Shown one piece after another: positions 16,997-25,141 of a stretch of 64,000 nucleotides of DNA (its first letter is position 1; each line of letters opens with the position of its first letter). The translations under genes and the position numbers were made by a program. The notes under the pieces were generated by a model. It was not told the DNA's origin, did not search any database, and worked only from the letters and a program-made list of their open reading frames with translations. The DNA comes from an uncultured Pseudokineococcus sp. (GTDB lineage Bacteria; Actinomycetota; Actinomycetes; Actinomycetales; Quadrisphaeraceae): assembly GCF_947495735.1 (NCBI RefSeq), contig NZ_CANMAA010000003.1, forward strand, positions 1-64,000, in the 5' to 3' direction.

Positions 16997-17029
16997 GTTC
17001 ACCGACGGGGTCGACGCCGTTCATCCGCC
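16997..17029 (+). promoter_or_regulatory. PHO box (three 11-bp direct repeat units)
   Basis: GTTCACCGACG (16997-17007), a degenerate GGGTCGACGCC (17008-17018) and GTTCATCCGCC (17019-17029) stand head to tail. Units of 11 bp beginning GTTCA are the binding pattern described for actinobacterial PhoP/RegX3-type regulators. The box covers the expected -35 region of phoU and lies upstream of senX3, so RegX3 may control both directions. Confidence 0.6.
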
Positions 17030-17034
17030 GGTGA

Positions 17035-17040
17035 CAGGCT
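17035..17040 (+). promoter_or_regulatory. Candidate leaderless -10 element of phoU
   Basis: CAGGCT, one base from TANNNT, ends 7 nt before the ATG of phoU. A weak -10 under a PHO box would fit an activated promoter. Confidence 0.35.
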
Positions 17041-17047
17041 CTCCCGC

Positions 17048-17722
17048 ATGCGAGAGGTCTTCCACGACGAGCTGCGGTCCCTGGCCGAGCAGCTCACCCA
17101 GATGAGCGGGCTCGTCAGCGCCGCGATGGCCAACGCCACGCAGGCGCTCCTGGAGGGCGACCTGGCCCTGGCGGAGAGCGTGATCAGCGCCGACGCCCAG
17201 ATCGACGCCCAGCAGCGCCACCTCGACGACCGCGCCGTGGCCCTCCTGGCGCGCGAGTCCCCGGTGGCCACCGACCTGCGCGTCGTCGTCTCGGCACTGC
17301 GCATGTCCACCTCGATCGAGCGGATGGGCGACCTGGCGCGCCACGTCGCTAGCCAGGCGCGGCTGCGCCACCCCCACCCGGTGGTGCCGGACTCGCTGGT
17401 GCCGACGATCACCGCGATGGGCGAGGCGGCCGCGAGCATCGCCATGACGGCCGGCACCGTGATCGTCACGCGCGACCTGGAGCTCGCCGCCCAGGTCGAG
17501 CGCGACGACGACCGCCTCGACGAGCTGCACCGGTCGGTGTTCGCCGCGATGCAGGCCGCGGAGTGGCAGGAGTCGGCCGAGCGCACCATCGACATGACGC
17601 TCTGCAGCCGCTACTACGAGCGCTTCGGCGACCACGCCGTGTCCGTCGTCCGCCGCGTCGGCTTCCTCGTGACCGGCGAGTGGATGAAGCCCGTCCACCC
17701 GGTCCAGTCCGTCGCCGGCTGA
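17048..17722 (+). CDS. phoU: Phosphate signalling protein PhoU
   Basis: 224 residues, all-helical. Two PhoU repeats are visible, each with the metal-binding E/DxxxD-type signature: STSIERMGDLARHV near 100 and YYERFGDHAVSVVRR near 195. PhoU restrains phosphate signalling through the Pst transporter and the sensor kinase. It is divergent from senX3 across the PHO box. No pst genes are in this window. Confidence 0.93.
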   Translation: MREVFHDELRSLAEQLTQMSGLVSAAMANATQALLEGDLALAESVISADAQIDAQQRHLDDRAVALLARESPVATDLRVVVSALRMSTSIERMGDLARHVASQARLRHPHPVVPDSLVPTITAMGEAAASIAMTAGTVIVTRDLELAAQVERDDDRLDELHRSVFAAMQAAEWQESAERTIDMTLCSRYYERFGDHAVSVVRRVGFLVTGEWMKPVHPVQSVAG

Positions 17723-17741
17723 CGAGCTCCGCTCCTCGCGC

Positions 17742-17783
17742 GCCGGAGGGCCCGCACCGCTGCTGCGGTGCGGGCCCTCCGGC
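17742..17783. terminator. Perfect 19-bp hairpin between phoU and gpmA
   Basis: Arms 17742-17760 and 17765-17783 are fully complementary around a TGCT loop. The genes converge here, so it can terminate both. Confidence 0.85.
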
Positions 17784-17825
17784 GTCTCGCCCCGACGGCG
17801 CGGGGTCAACGGTGGACGGGGTGCG

Positions 17826-18581
17826 TCAGCGCCCGCGCCCCTGCGCGGCCACGGCGGCCGCCGCCTCGGCCGCGGCGTCCGGGTCCAGGTAGCGGCCGCC
17901 GGGGGTCACCGGGGACAGCTGCTCGTCGAGCTCGTACAGCAGCGGGATCCCGGTGGGGATGTTCAGGCCCGCGATGTCGTCGTCGCTGATCCCGTCGAGG
18001 TGCTTGACCAGGGCGCGCAGGGAGTTGCCGTGCGCGGCCACGAGGACCGTCTTCCCCCCGCGGAGGTCCGGGACGATCGCGCTGTCCCAGTACGGGAGCA
18101 TCCGCGCGACGACGTCCTGCAGGCACTCGGTGGCCGGCATGTCGTCGCCGAGGTCGGCGTAGCGCGGGTCGCCGGCCTGGCTGAACTCGTCGCCCGCCTC
18201 GATCTCCGGCGGCGGCGTGCTGTACGAGCGGCGCCAGAGCATGAACTGCTCCTCGCCGTAGGTCTGGAGCGTCTGCGCCTTGTCCTTGCCCTGGAGCGCG
18301 CCGTAGTGGCGCTCGTTGAGGCGCCAGGAGCGGGTGGCGGGGATCCAGTGCCGGTCGGCGGCGTCGAGGGCGAGGTTCGCGGTGGTGATGGCCCGGCGCA
18401 GCAGCGAGGTGTGCACGAGGTCGGGCAGCAGCCCCTCGGCGGCCATGAGCTCGCCGCCGCGGCGGGCCTCCGCCTGCCCCTTCTCCGACAGGGGCACGTC
18501 GACCCAGCCGGTGAAGAGGTTCTTCGCGTTCCACTCGCTCTCGCCGTGGCGGAGCAGGACCAGGGTCATCGTGCTGGACAT
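17826..18581 (-). CDS. gpmA: 2,3-bisphosphoglycerate-dependent phosphoglycerate mutase
   Basis: 251 residues. This glycolytic enzyme interconverts 3- and 2-phosphoglycerate. The phosphohistidine motif is [10 protein letters not shown] with His12; ERHYGALQG and the second histidine in AAHGNSLR complete the site. The ATG at 18581 has TACGCT 7 nt upstream (18589-18594), so it is probably leaderless. Its place between senX3/phoU and mshA is as in M. tuberculosis (gpm1, Rv0489). Confidence 0.95.
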   Translation of the reverse strand: MSSTMTLVLLRHGESEWNAKNLFTGWVDVPLSEKGQAEARRGGELMAAEGLLPDLVHTSLLRRAITTANLALDAADRHWIPATRSWRLNERHYGALQGKDKAQTLQTYGEEQFMLWRRSYSTPPPEIEAGDEFSQAGDPRYADLGDDMPATECLQDVVARMLPYWDSAIVPDLRGGKTVLVAAHGNSLRALVKHLDGISDDDIAGLNIPTGIPLLYELDEQLSPVTPGGRYLDPDAAAEAAAAVAAQGRGR

Positions 18582-18588
18582 GCTCGCC

Positions 18589-18594
18589 AGCGTA
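18589..18594 (-). promoter_or_regulatory. Probable leaderless -10 element of gpmA
   Basis: Minus-strand TACGCT ends 7 nt before the gpmA ATG, the same hexamer and spacing as at senX3. Confidence 0.55.
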
Positions 18595-18648
18595 GGGGCG
18601 CCGGGCGGGCGGGGCGCGGAGCCGGGCTCGGGGGCACGCTTCGGGAGA

Positions 18649-18743
18649 GGGCCCCGAGAGCCGGCCTCGGGGCAGGCTCCAGGAGCAGGGCCCCGAGAGC
18701 CGGCCTCAGGGGCACGCCCGAGAGCAGGCCTCGGGAGCAGGCC
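18649..18743. repeat. Degenerate repeats after the mshA stop
   Basis: A 20-bp direct repeat GGGCCCCGAGAGCCGGCCTC occurs at 18649-18668 and 18688-18707, followed by shorter GAGCAGGCCTC units up to the mshA stop codon at 18744. The GGCCC-GAGAGC core recurs in the array at 21323. Confidence 0.75.
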
Positions 18744-20078
18744 TCAGGAGCAGGCGGCCCTCACCGGCGGCCTGTCCTCCCCGCGCACGCCCCGCCCGGC
18801 GGCGGCGCGCGCGTACACCTCCTGCGTGCGCCGGGCGGTGGCGGCCCAGCTGAAGCCCGCGGCGTGGGTGGACGCGGCCTCGCCGAGGACCCGACGGCGG
18901 GGCTCGTCGTCCAGCAGGGCCCCGAGCGCGTCGGCCCAGCGGCCGGGGTCGGCATCCTCGACGAGCAGCCCCGTGCGCCCGTCGGCGACGGCCGTGCGCA
19001 GGCCCCCGGTGGCCGTGGCGACGACCGGGGTGCCGCAGGCCTGGGCCTCCAGGGCGACGAGGCCGAAGGACTCCGTCCTCGAGGGGACCGCGACGACGTC
19101 GGCCGCGCGGTACCAGCGGGCGAGCTCCGGCGCGGGCTGCGGGTCGAGGAGGCGGACGACGTCGCGGTGGCCGGCGCGGCCCGCGAGGCCGAGGCGGCCG
19201 GCCAGGGCGCGCAGGTCCTCGCGGGCCCGCTGGCCCGTGCCCCGGCCGGACGGGCCGCCGACGACGGCGACCACGAGGGAGCCGCGGAGGGCGCCGTCCG
19301 GGCGACGCGCGAGCAGCTCCGCCGCCGCGCGCAGCAGCACGTCGGGGCCCTTGAGCGGCTGCAGCCGGCCGGCGAAGAGCAGCACCCGGTCCTCCGGCCG
19401 CAGGCCGAGCGCGGCGCGCTCGCCCCCCTCGACCGGGCTCGGGGAGAACGCCGAGAGGTCCACGCCCGGCGGCACGACGGCGACGCGCGCCGGGTCCGCG
19501 CCGTACAGCTCGACGAGCTCGCGCGCCTCGTCGGCCGTGCTCGCGACGAGGCCGTCGGACGCCGCCACCACGGCGCGCTCCCCGCTCACGCGCACCTGCG
19601 GCTCCCGGGCCTGGCCGGGGCCCCGGTGCAGGTCCTTGACCAGGGCCATGGTGTGCATGCTGTGCACCAGGGGCGCGTGCCAGGCCGCGGCGAGGCGCCG
19701 TCCCACCTGGCCGGAGAGCCAGTAGTGCGAGTGGACGACGTCGTAGCCGCCGTCGGCAGCGGCGTCGGCGACGAGGTGGTCGGCCATGGCCCCCACCAGC
19801 CCCGGCAGCTCCTCCTTCTCGACCTCGCGCAGCGGACCCGCCGGCACGTGGCGCACCCGGACACCGGCCTCCACGGGCACCACGGGAGGCTGGTCGGGCG
19901 CCGTGGCGCGGGTGAGGAGGTCGACCTGGTCCCCGCGCGCGGCCAGGGCGCGGGCCAGCCCGACCACGTAGGTGTTGAGCCCGCCGGCGTCGCCGGTGCC
20001 GGCCTGCGCGAGCGGGGAGGTGTGCGCCGAGACCAGCGCGACCCGACGGGGCCCTCGCCGGGAGCGCGCGACGTCCAC
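18744..20078 (-). CDS. mshA: D-inositol-3-phosphate glycosyltransferase (mycothiol biosynthesis)
   Basis: 444-residue GT4 enzyme that joins GlcNAc from UDP-GlcNAc to inositol 3-phosphate, the first step of mycothiol synthesis. GTGDAGGLNTYVVGLARAL is at about 27-45, HSHYWLSG follows, and the retaining-GT motif ESFGLVALEAQACGTPV (E-x7-E) is in the C-terminal half. GTG 20078 is chosen because homology starts at RRVALVSAHTSPL and TAGGTT lies 7 nt upstream (20086-20091). The product is the cofactor of the mscR enzyme in this window. Confidence 0.93.
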   Translation of the reverse strand: MDVARSRRGPRRVALVSAHTSPLAQAGTGDAGGLNTYVVGLARALAARGDQVDLLTRATAPDQPPVVPVEAGVRVRHVPAGPLREVEKEELPGLVGAMADHLVADAAADGGYDVVHSHYWLSGQVGRRLAAAWHAPLVHSMHTMALVKDLHRGPGQAREPQVRVSGERAVVAASDGLVASTADEARELVELYGADPARVAVVPPGVDLSAFSPSPVEGGERAALGLRPEDRVLLFAGRLQPLKGPDVLLRAAAELLARRPDGALRGSLVVAVVGGPSGRGTGQRAREDLRALAGRLGLAGRAGHRDVVRLLDPQPAPELARWYRAADVVAVPSRTESFGLVALEAQACGTPVVATATGGLRTAVADGRTGLLVEDADPGRWADALGALLDDEPRRRVLGEAASTHAAGFSWAATARRTQEVYARAAAGRGVRGEDRPPVRAACS

Positions 20079-20085
20079 GCGGGCG

Positions 20086-20091
20086 AACCTA
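20086..20091 (-). promoter_or_regulatory. Probable leaderless -10 element of mshA
   Basis: Minus-strand TAGGTT ends 7 nt before the GTG of mshA. Confidence 0.5.
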
Positions 20092-20233
20092 CGCCCTGGC
20101 GCGGGCCTCGGCGGCACGCGCTCCTCCGCGCACCGCACCGCGGTCGTCGCGCGGGAGGGGCCGCGCGGACGAGGACCGGACCGGAGGAGGAGCAGGAGCG
20201 GGAGTGGGCGCGCGGGAGTGGCGCGCGGGCGCG

Positions 20234-20320
20234 GGTGCCGGTGCCGCTGCCGGTGCCGGTGCCGCTGCCGGTGCCGGTGCCGGTGCCGGAGAGAGCGCGA
20301 GAGCGCGAGAGCGCGAGAGC
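20234..20320. repeat. 6-bp and 8-bp tandem arrays between mshA and the methyltransferase
   Basis: Nine hexamers (GGTGCC with two GCTGCC variants) at 20234-20287 are followed by nearly four copies of GAGAGCGC at 20291-20320. The ~300-bp divergent gap holds these arrays and the mshA -10; I see no gene in it. Confidence 0.9.
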
Positions 20321-20378
20321 GGAAATGGGCGCGGGAGCGGGCGCGGGTGCACCCACGGACGGGCGGGAGGATGGGCAC

Positions 20379-21257
20379 GTGCCCGCGCCGTCCTCCGCCG
20401 CTGTGCCGGCCGGTGCCCTGCGGCGTGGCCGGGGGGCGGGCGCGCCGCTGGGGGTCGCGACGCGCGGCACGACGGGCGTGGACCGGCTGCGCCGGACGGA
20501 CCGCTGGCTCGCCGGCCCCGGCGCAGGGGCGCTGCGGGCGGCCGAGGACCCGCTCGTCGTGGACCTCGGGTTCGGCGCCTCCCCGGTCACCACGCTGCAC
20601 CTGGCGAGGGCCCTGCGCCGCGTGCGGCCGGACGTCGAGGTGCTCGGCCTCGAGATCGACCCCGCGCGAGCGGCGCGCGCGACCGAGGTCGTCAGCGCCC
20701 TGGCGCCCGAGCAGCGCCGGGGGGTGGCCTTCGGCGTCGGGGGCTTCGAGCTCGGCGGGCCGGCTGCCGGCCGGCGCCCCGTCCTCGTGCGGGCCGCCAA
20801 CGTGCTGCGCCAGTACGACGTCGCGGACGTGCCCGCGGCGTGGGGCGCCGTCGGCGAGCGCCTGGCGCCCGGGGGCCTGCTGCTCGACGTGACGTGCGAC
20901 GAGCTGGGACGGCGCGCCGGCTGGGCCGTCGTCGAGCGGTCCGGGCCGCAGCAGCTCGTGCTGTCCGTCCGGCTCGCCGACCTGGGGCGGCCCTCGGAGG
21001 TCGCCGAGCGGCTCCCGAAGGCGCTGATCCACGCGAACGTGCCCGGGCAGCCGGTGCACGCGCTGCTGACGGCGCTCGACGCCGCGTGGGACCGCGCCGC
21101 ACCGCTGGCGCCCTGGGGACCGCGCCAGCGCTGGCTCGCCTCCTGCCGCGGGCTCCGCGACGACGGCTGGCCCGTCCTGGACCGAGCCCCCGCCGGAGGG
21201 CCCCGCCGATGGCGCCTGGGCGAGGTGGCCGTGCGGTGGTCGGCCGTCGCCGGGTGA
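20379..21257 (+). CDS. SAM-dependent methyltransferase (class I fold)
   Basis: 292 residues. Motif I is LVVDLGFGASPVTTLHLAR (about 50-68). An acidic residue after the second strand (VLGLEIDP) and a GGLLLDVTCDELG segment fit a Rossmann methyltransferase. The substrate is unknown. GTG 20379 has GGGAGG about 9 nt upstream; in-frame sequence before it runs into the repeats. It is divergent from mshA, so a link with mycothiol is possible but unsupported. Confidence 0.72.
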   Translation: MPAPSSAAVPAGALRRGRGAGAPLGVATRGTTGVDRLRRTDRWLAGPGAGALRAAEDPLVVDLGFGASPVTTLHLARALRRVRPDVEVLGLEIDPARAARATEVVSALAPEQRRGVAFGVGGFELGGPAAGRRPVLVRAANVLRQYDVADVPAAWGAVGERLAPGGLLLDVTCDELGRRAGWAVVERSGPQQLVLSVRLADLGRPSEVAERLPKALIHANVPGQPVHALLTALDAAWDRAAPLAPWGPRQRWLASCRGLRDDGWPVLDRAPAGGPRRWRLGEVAVRWSAVAG

Positions 21258-21322
21258 CCCCGGCGGCCCCGGTCGACCTGGGCCCAGAGGCCCGAGAGCG
21301 CTCAAGGGCCCGAGAGCGCTCA

Positions 21323-21478
21323 GGGGCCCGAGAGCTCGAGAGCGCCCAGGGGCCCGAGAGCTCGAGAGCGCTCAGGGGCCCGAGAGCTCGAGAGCGCCCA
21401 GGGGCCCGAGAGCTCGAGAGCGCCCAGGGGCCCGAGAGCTCGAGAGCGCCCAGGGGCCCGAGAGCTCGAGAACGCCCA
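21323..21478. repeat. 26-bp tandem array, 6 copies, at a convergent junction
   Basis: Six units (starting 21323, 21349, 21375, 21401, 21427 and 21453) differ only at one or two positions. Shorter relatives lie on both sides from about 21290. Each unit reads GGGGCCCGAGAGCTCGAGAG plus six bases and contains GAGCTC and CTCGAG palindromes. The array fills the space between the convergent methyltransferase and HNH genes (21258-21548), where no gene is visible. Confidence 0.93.
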
Positions 21479-21548
21479 GGGGCCCGAAGAGACCCGGATG
21501 GCTCGAGCACCCCCGCGGAGCCTCGCCCCGGCACTCCGCGACCACCGC

Positions 21549-24092
21549 TCAGAAGGGCGGCGGGTCGTCGTCCGGTCCGGGCGCCCTCGTCGGTGCACCG
21601 CGCGACCTCGACGCCGGCGTCTTCGGCGCGCGGGGCCCGACCCCGGCGAGCGTGCGAGCGCGGCCGGCGTCGTCGCGCGCGTCGTCGTGGAGCGGGTAGG
21701 TCTCCGGCACCTGCGAGGTCGGCGGCCACGTCCCTGCCGCTCCTGCCGACCCGCGCACCGGGAGGTCGGCGGGCACCACGCCCCCGACGAACGCCTCGTC
21801 CGCCGCCGTCACCGTCTCGCCGAGGGCGACGACGGCTGGCAGGAACGGCTGGCCGGGGACGGTGACGACCTGGCCCAGCGGTGACCTCCACCGGGCGCTG
21901 GTGTCGCGGGGATCGGGACCGGCGGCCTCCACGCGCCACCCGAAGCGGTGCTTGGCCAGGTGGTGGCGCCGGCACAGCGGGGCCAGGTTGCACGGGCAGG
22001 TCGGCCCCTGCGGCCAGGCGGTGCGGTGGTCGAGGTCGCAGCGCGTGGCCGGGACCCGGCACCCCGGTGCGCTGCACCGCGGTGAGCGCGCGCGCACGAA
22101 CCGCGCCAGCGCGACGCCGGGGACGTAGCGGCCACCGCCAGCGGCGGCCACCCGGCACTGCGCCCACTCACCGGGCTCCGCGCGGGTCCGCGTCGCTGGC
22201 TCGACCATCCGGGATCGGCCGTCCACCCCTGGCCCTTCGCCCGTGTCCGCGCCCCGCTCCACGAGCACGTGTCGGATCGGGTCCCGCTCGACGACCGCGT
22301 GCCGGCCAGCGTCTCGAGGCACGTCCCCGTGCTGATCTGCGCCCCGGTCCACGACCGCGCGCCGGCCTGCGCCCCGCTCGGCATCCGCGCCCGCACCTGT
22401 GCCTGAGCCCCGGTCCGCACTGGCGCCCGGGGCGCGGTGGACGTCCGCGTCCAGGTCTCGTGCCGCGGGCGACTCGGCGCCCTGCGACGCGGCGTCCTGC
22501 GACGCGGCGACCTGCGACGCGGCGTGGACCTCCCGCGCGCAGGGCGGCACGACGAGGCCACCGCACCGCGCGGCCACGCCTCCGGATGGCCCAGGAGGCT
22601 CAGCCGGTCCGCTGCTGCCCGGGACGCCCGCGAGAGCGGGTCCAGAGTCGAGCCCACCACCCAGCCCGGGCCCATCAGCCAGCCCGGGCCCATCAGCCAG
22701 CCCGGGCCCATCACCCGTCCCGGGACGCCCACGCGGGGCAGGCCCACGGCCCCGACCAGGCCCGCCCGGGGCAGGCCCACCACCCGGTCCGGGCCCGCCC
22801 GGGCCGGGCCCGCCCGGGCCGGAGCCACCGGGCCCCCCGTCCTCGGGCGCCCCGTCTCCCTCGACCGGTGGCAGGGGGCCCGGAGCCATCAGATGCCCGT
22901 CCACCCCGAGAAGCTGCCCGGTGAACGGGTGGGTGAGGACCCTCCGGAAGGGGTGCTCGACCAGCACCTGGCGGACCACCTCCACGGGCACCGGCCCCAC
23001 CCCCGCGACCTGCGCGGGCTCGGCGTCCAGCCCCAGCACGCTGGTCAGCGCCACGAGCACCTGCGGACCCGTCGGGCGGGGCCACCTGCTGGCCCCACCC
23101 GCACCGCCGTCGGGCCCCCCGGCTCCCTCGCCGACGCCCAGGTCACGACCGCTCACGAGGTCGACCAGGGCGTCGAAGCGCCGCGCTCCCATCCCGCGCC
23201 GGTCCGCCAGCCCGGCCCCGGGGTCAGCCGCCGACCCGGCGGCCCCCTCGGGCCGGTCGGTCCGGGCGGGCTGGTCCGTCCCAGCGGCCTGGGGGTCGAC
23301 CCCGGCGACGAAGGCGGCGTGCGGGTCCGTGCGCCCACCCGGGCGCGTGCGGTCCCGCGCCAGCCCCGTCAGCCGGTCGAACACCACCGCGAGGTCCAGG
23401 GCCGGACCCACGGCCGACAGCTGGGCCACACCGTCCTCGAGCGCCACCAGGCGCACCTGGCGATCGCAGACCGCCCGGCGCGCCCTCGTGCGCACCGCGC
23501 CCGCGTCCACCACCGCGACCACGTGCCGCACCCGCGCCCTCAGCTGCCCCGCTGTCAGCTCGGCCATCTCCGGCGCCAGCACCGCCTCGACGCGCGCCGC
23601 CGCCACCGGACCCAGCACCGCCGTCTGCTCCGCCACCACCCGCGCGCGGCCGTCGTCGATGCGGCCCGTCTCCAGCGCGGCCAGCGTCACCGGCAACCGC
23701 GTGCACAGGGCCACCGCCTGGTCCACCAGACGCTGCGCCGCCATCCCCGAGACCCGCAGGCGCAGCGCCACCTCCGCGGCTGCGGCGTCCTCCGCGTGAC
23801 CCATCGGCCCCCCGCTGCCCCGCGGGCCCGGCTCTCCCTCGCCGACGACGTCGGGCAGACCCTCCAGCTCGCCCACGAGCTCCGCGACCGCCCGCAGCTG
23901 CGCCGCCCGCAGCGACGACATGCGCGCCCCCAGCGCCCCGACCCGCTCCACCAGCTCCGCCGCACGGCGCCGCCCCACCGGCAGGAGCGTCTCCGCCGCA
24001 GGGCTCTGCTGGTCCGCGTGCGAGCGGGCCGACGAGGACGACGACCCCGCCCACCCCTCGGTGGGCGACCACGACGAGCTCCCGACGCCCAC
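21549..24092 (-). CDS. DUF222 (13E12-type) HNH endonuclease-like protein
   Basis: 847 residues, much longer than most of the family. About 30-400 form the helical DUF222 region. About 415-640 are low-complexity Gly/Pro- and Ala/Asp/Arg-rich sequence with internal repeats. About 690-750 carry the HNH: CSAPGCRVPATRCDLDHRTAW, then CNLAPLCRRHHLAKH, with paired Cys for zinc and the DHR/HH catalytic core. Nuclease activity has rarely been shown for this family. The GTG start lies 15 bp from a LexA box. In mycobacteria several 13E12 genes carry SOS boxes, which agrees. Confidence 0.88.
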   Translation of the reverse strand: MGVGSSSWSPTEGWAGSSSSSARSHADQQSPAAETLLPVGRRRAAELVERVGALGARMSSLRAAQLRAVAELVGELEGLPDVVGEGEPGPRGSGGPMGHAEDAAAAEVALRLRVSGMAAQRLVDQAVALCTRLPVTLAALETGRIDDGRARVVAEQTAVLGPVAAARVEAVLAPEMAELTAGQLRARVRHVVAVVDAGAVRTRARRAVCDRQVRLVALEDGVAQLSAVGPALDLAVVFDRLTGLARDRTRPGGRTDPHAAFVAGVDPQAAGTDQPARTDRPEGAAGSAADPGAGLADRRGMGARRFDALVDLVSGRDLGVGEGAGGPDGGAGGASRWPRPTGPQVLVALTSVLGLDAEPAQVAGVGPVPVEVVRQVLVEHPFRRVLTHPFTGQLLGVDGHLMAPGPLPPVEGDGAPEDGGPGGSGPGGPGPGGPGPGGGPAPGGPGRGRGPAPRGRPGTGDGPGLADGPGLADGPGLGGGLDSGPALAGVPGSSGPAEPPGPSGGVAARCGGLVVPPCAREVHAASQVAASQDAASQGAESPAARDLDADVHRAPGASADRGSGTGAGADAERGAGRRAVVDRGADQHGDVPRDAGRHAVVERDPIRHVLVERGADTGEGPGVDGRSRMVEPATRTRAEPGEWAQCRVAAAGGGRYVPGVALARFVRARSPRCSAPGCRVPATRCDLDHRTAWPQGPTCPCNLAPLCRRHHLAKHRFGWRVEAAGPDPRDTSARWRSPLGQVVTVPGQPFLPAVVALGETVTAADEAFVGGVVPADLPVRGSAGAAGTWPPTSQVPETYPLHDDARDDAGRARTLAGVGPRAPKTPASRSRGAPTRAPGPDDDPPPF
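22484..22530 (-). repeat. 15-bp in-frame repeats in the HNH gene
   Basis: Three copies of CCTGCGACGCGGCG plus one base encode the ASQ(V/D/G)A repeats of the low-complexity segment. Confidence 0.8.
22662..22715 (-). repeat. 18-bp in-frame repeats in the HNH gene
   Basis: Three copies of CAGCCCGGGCCCATCAGC encode GLADGP repeats. The unit keeps the reading frame. Confidence 0.85.
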
Positions 24093-24107
24093 CTCGCCCC
24101 CTCTCGC

Positions 24108-24123
24108 TCGAACGTCTGTTCGG
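24108..24123. promoter_or_regulatory. LexA (SOS) box before the HNH gene
   Basis: TCGAAC-GTCT-GTTCGG departs from the actinobacterial consensus TCGAAC(N4)GTTCGA at only the last base. It lies 16-31 bp upstream of the HNH start, where a bound LexA would block transcription. Confidence 0.75.
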
Positions 24124-24324
24124 TCGAGGAGACGCTACGAGACGGGCGCGGGACGCCACGGCCGTCGTCAGCACCTGTGGACAGCGCCGCACCGGGCCGG
24201 GGTTGTGGGCACCGCCCGGACTCGGTCCGCGGCGGTCGACCGGGAGTGCAGCACGACGCTCGGAGCGACAGGGGCGTCCGCCCCCGGGCCCCAGCCCGCG
24301 CGGACCCGCGTCAGCGGTGGCGCG

Positions 24325-24669
24325 TCACCAGCCGGTCGGGCCGGACCCGCTGCCGCGGCGCCCGCCGCCGACGGAGCGCAGCGCCGGGCGCACGTCGGCC
24401 AGGTAGATGCCGGCCGCCACGACGGGCAGCAGGACGAGGAAGCCGAAACCGCCACCGCCGCCGGCCAGGCGGCCCAGGAGGTCGGCGAGCATGAGCAGGA
24501 AGGCGACCGCGGTGATGCCGACCCACGCGGGCTTCGAGAGCTTGCCCGCGGCCTGGTAGGCGCCGGCGGGGTGGCGGACGGCGTCGGCCACCGCCACGAC
24601 GGTCAGGACGAACGCCGCGAGGCTGAGGAGGAAGAAGATCCCGTACTGCGCTGCAGCGATGGCGCCCAT
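24325..24669 (-). CDS. DUF2516 family membrane protein
   Basis: 114 residues with three membrane segments (about 8-28, 48-66 and 73-92) and a Gly-rich tail. The early segment ends ADAVRHP, and KLSKPAWVGI follows, as in DUF2516 proteins found across actinobacteria. Function is unknown. The start has TAGGCT 6 nt upstream (24676-24681), so it is probably leaderless. It lies next to dtd on the same strand. Confidence 0.8.
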   Translation of the reverse strand: MGAIAAAQYGIFFLLSLAAFVLTVVAVADAVRHPAGAYQAAGKLSKPAWVGITAVAFLLMLADLLGRLAGGGGGFGFLVLLPVVAAGIYLADVRPALRSVGGGRRGSGSGPTGW

Positions 24670-24675
24670 GGTCGG

Positions 24676-24681
24676 AGCCTA
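24676..24681 (-). promoter_or_regulatory. Probable leaderless -10 element of the DUF2516 gene
   Basis: Minus-strand TAGGCT ends 6 nt before the start codon at 24669. Confidence 0.5.
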
Positions 24682-24703
24682 GACGCCGCTCCCCCGCGGG
24701 CCC

Positions 24704-25141
24704 TCAGACGTCGAGCACCAGGGTGACGGGCCCGTCGTTCACCAGCTCGACCGCCATGTCGGCGCCGAAACGGCCGGTCGCCACCTCCAGGCCGCGCTCG
24801 CGCAGGCCCGCGACCACCGCGTCGACGAGCGGCTCCGCGACGTCGCCCGGCGCCGCCGCGGACCAGCTGGGACGGCGCCCCTTGCGGGTGTCCCCCTGCA
24901 GCGTGAACTGGCTGACGACGAGGACCGGCGCACCGGCGTCCACGGCGGAGCGGTCGCCGCGCAGCACCCGCAGCTCGGCGGTCTTGCGCACGAGCGCGGC
25001 CGCCTGCTCGGGGCCGTCGTCGCGGGCCACGCCCACGAGCAGGACCAGGCCCTGCCCGCCCGCGGGCGGCTCCACGGCGCCGACCACCTCGCCGTCGACG
25101 ACGACCGACGCCCGGGTGACGCGCTGCAGGACGGCCCTCAC
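24704..25141 (-). CDS. dtd: D-aminoacyl-tRNA deacylase
   Basis: 145 residues. It hydrolyses D-aminoacyl-tRNAs and so protects translation. The two active-site motifs are present: VSQFTLQGDTRKGRRPSW and the C-terminal NDGPVTLVL (the family's GPVT). It begins VRAVLQRVTRASV at GTG 25141, overlapping the stop of the upstream asparaginase gene by GTGA, so the pair is cotranslated. Confidence 0.94.
   Translation of the reverse strand: MRAVLQRVTRASVVVDGEVVGAVEPPAGGQGLVLLVGVARDDGPEQAAALVRKTAELRVLRGDRSAVDAGAPVLVVSQFTLQGDTRKGRRPSWSAAAPGDVAEPLVDAVVAGLRERGLEVATGRFGADMAVELVNDGPVTLVLDV

Noticed and set aside
16926-17024. Longer senX3 start
   Set aside because: The extra N-terminus is Pro/Arg/Gly-rich without a fold, overlaps the PHO box and lacks a ribosome binding site, whereas GTG 16925 has a -10 at the leaderless distance.
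21323-21478. CRISPR array
   Set aside because: The 26-bp units are directly adjacent with no spacers, and no cas genes are present. It is a simple tandem repeat.
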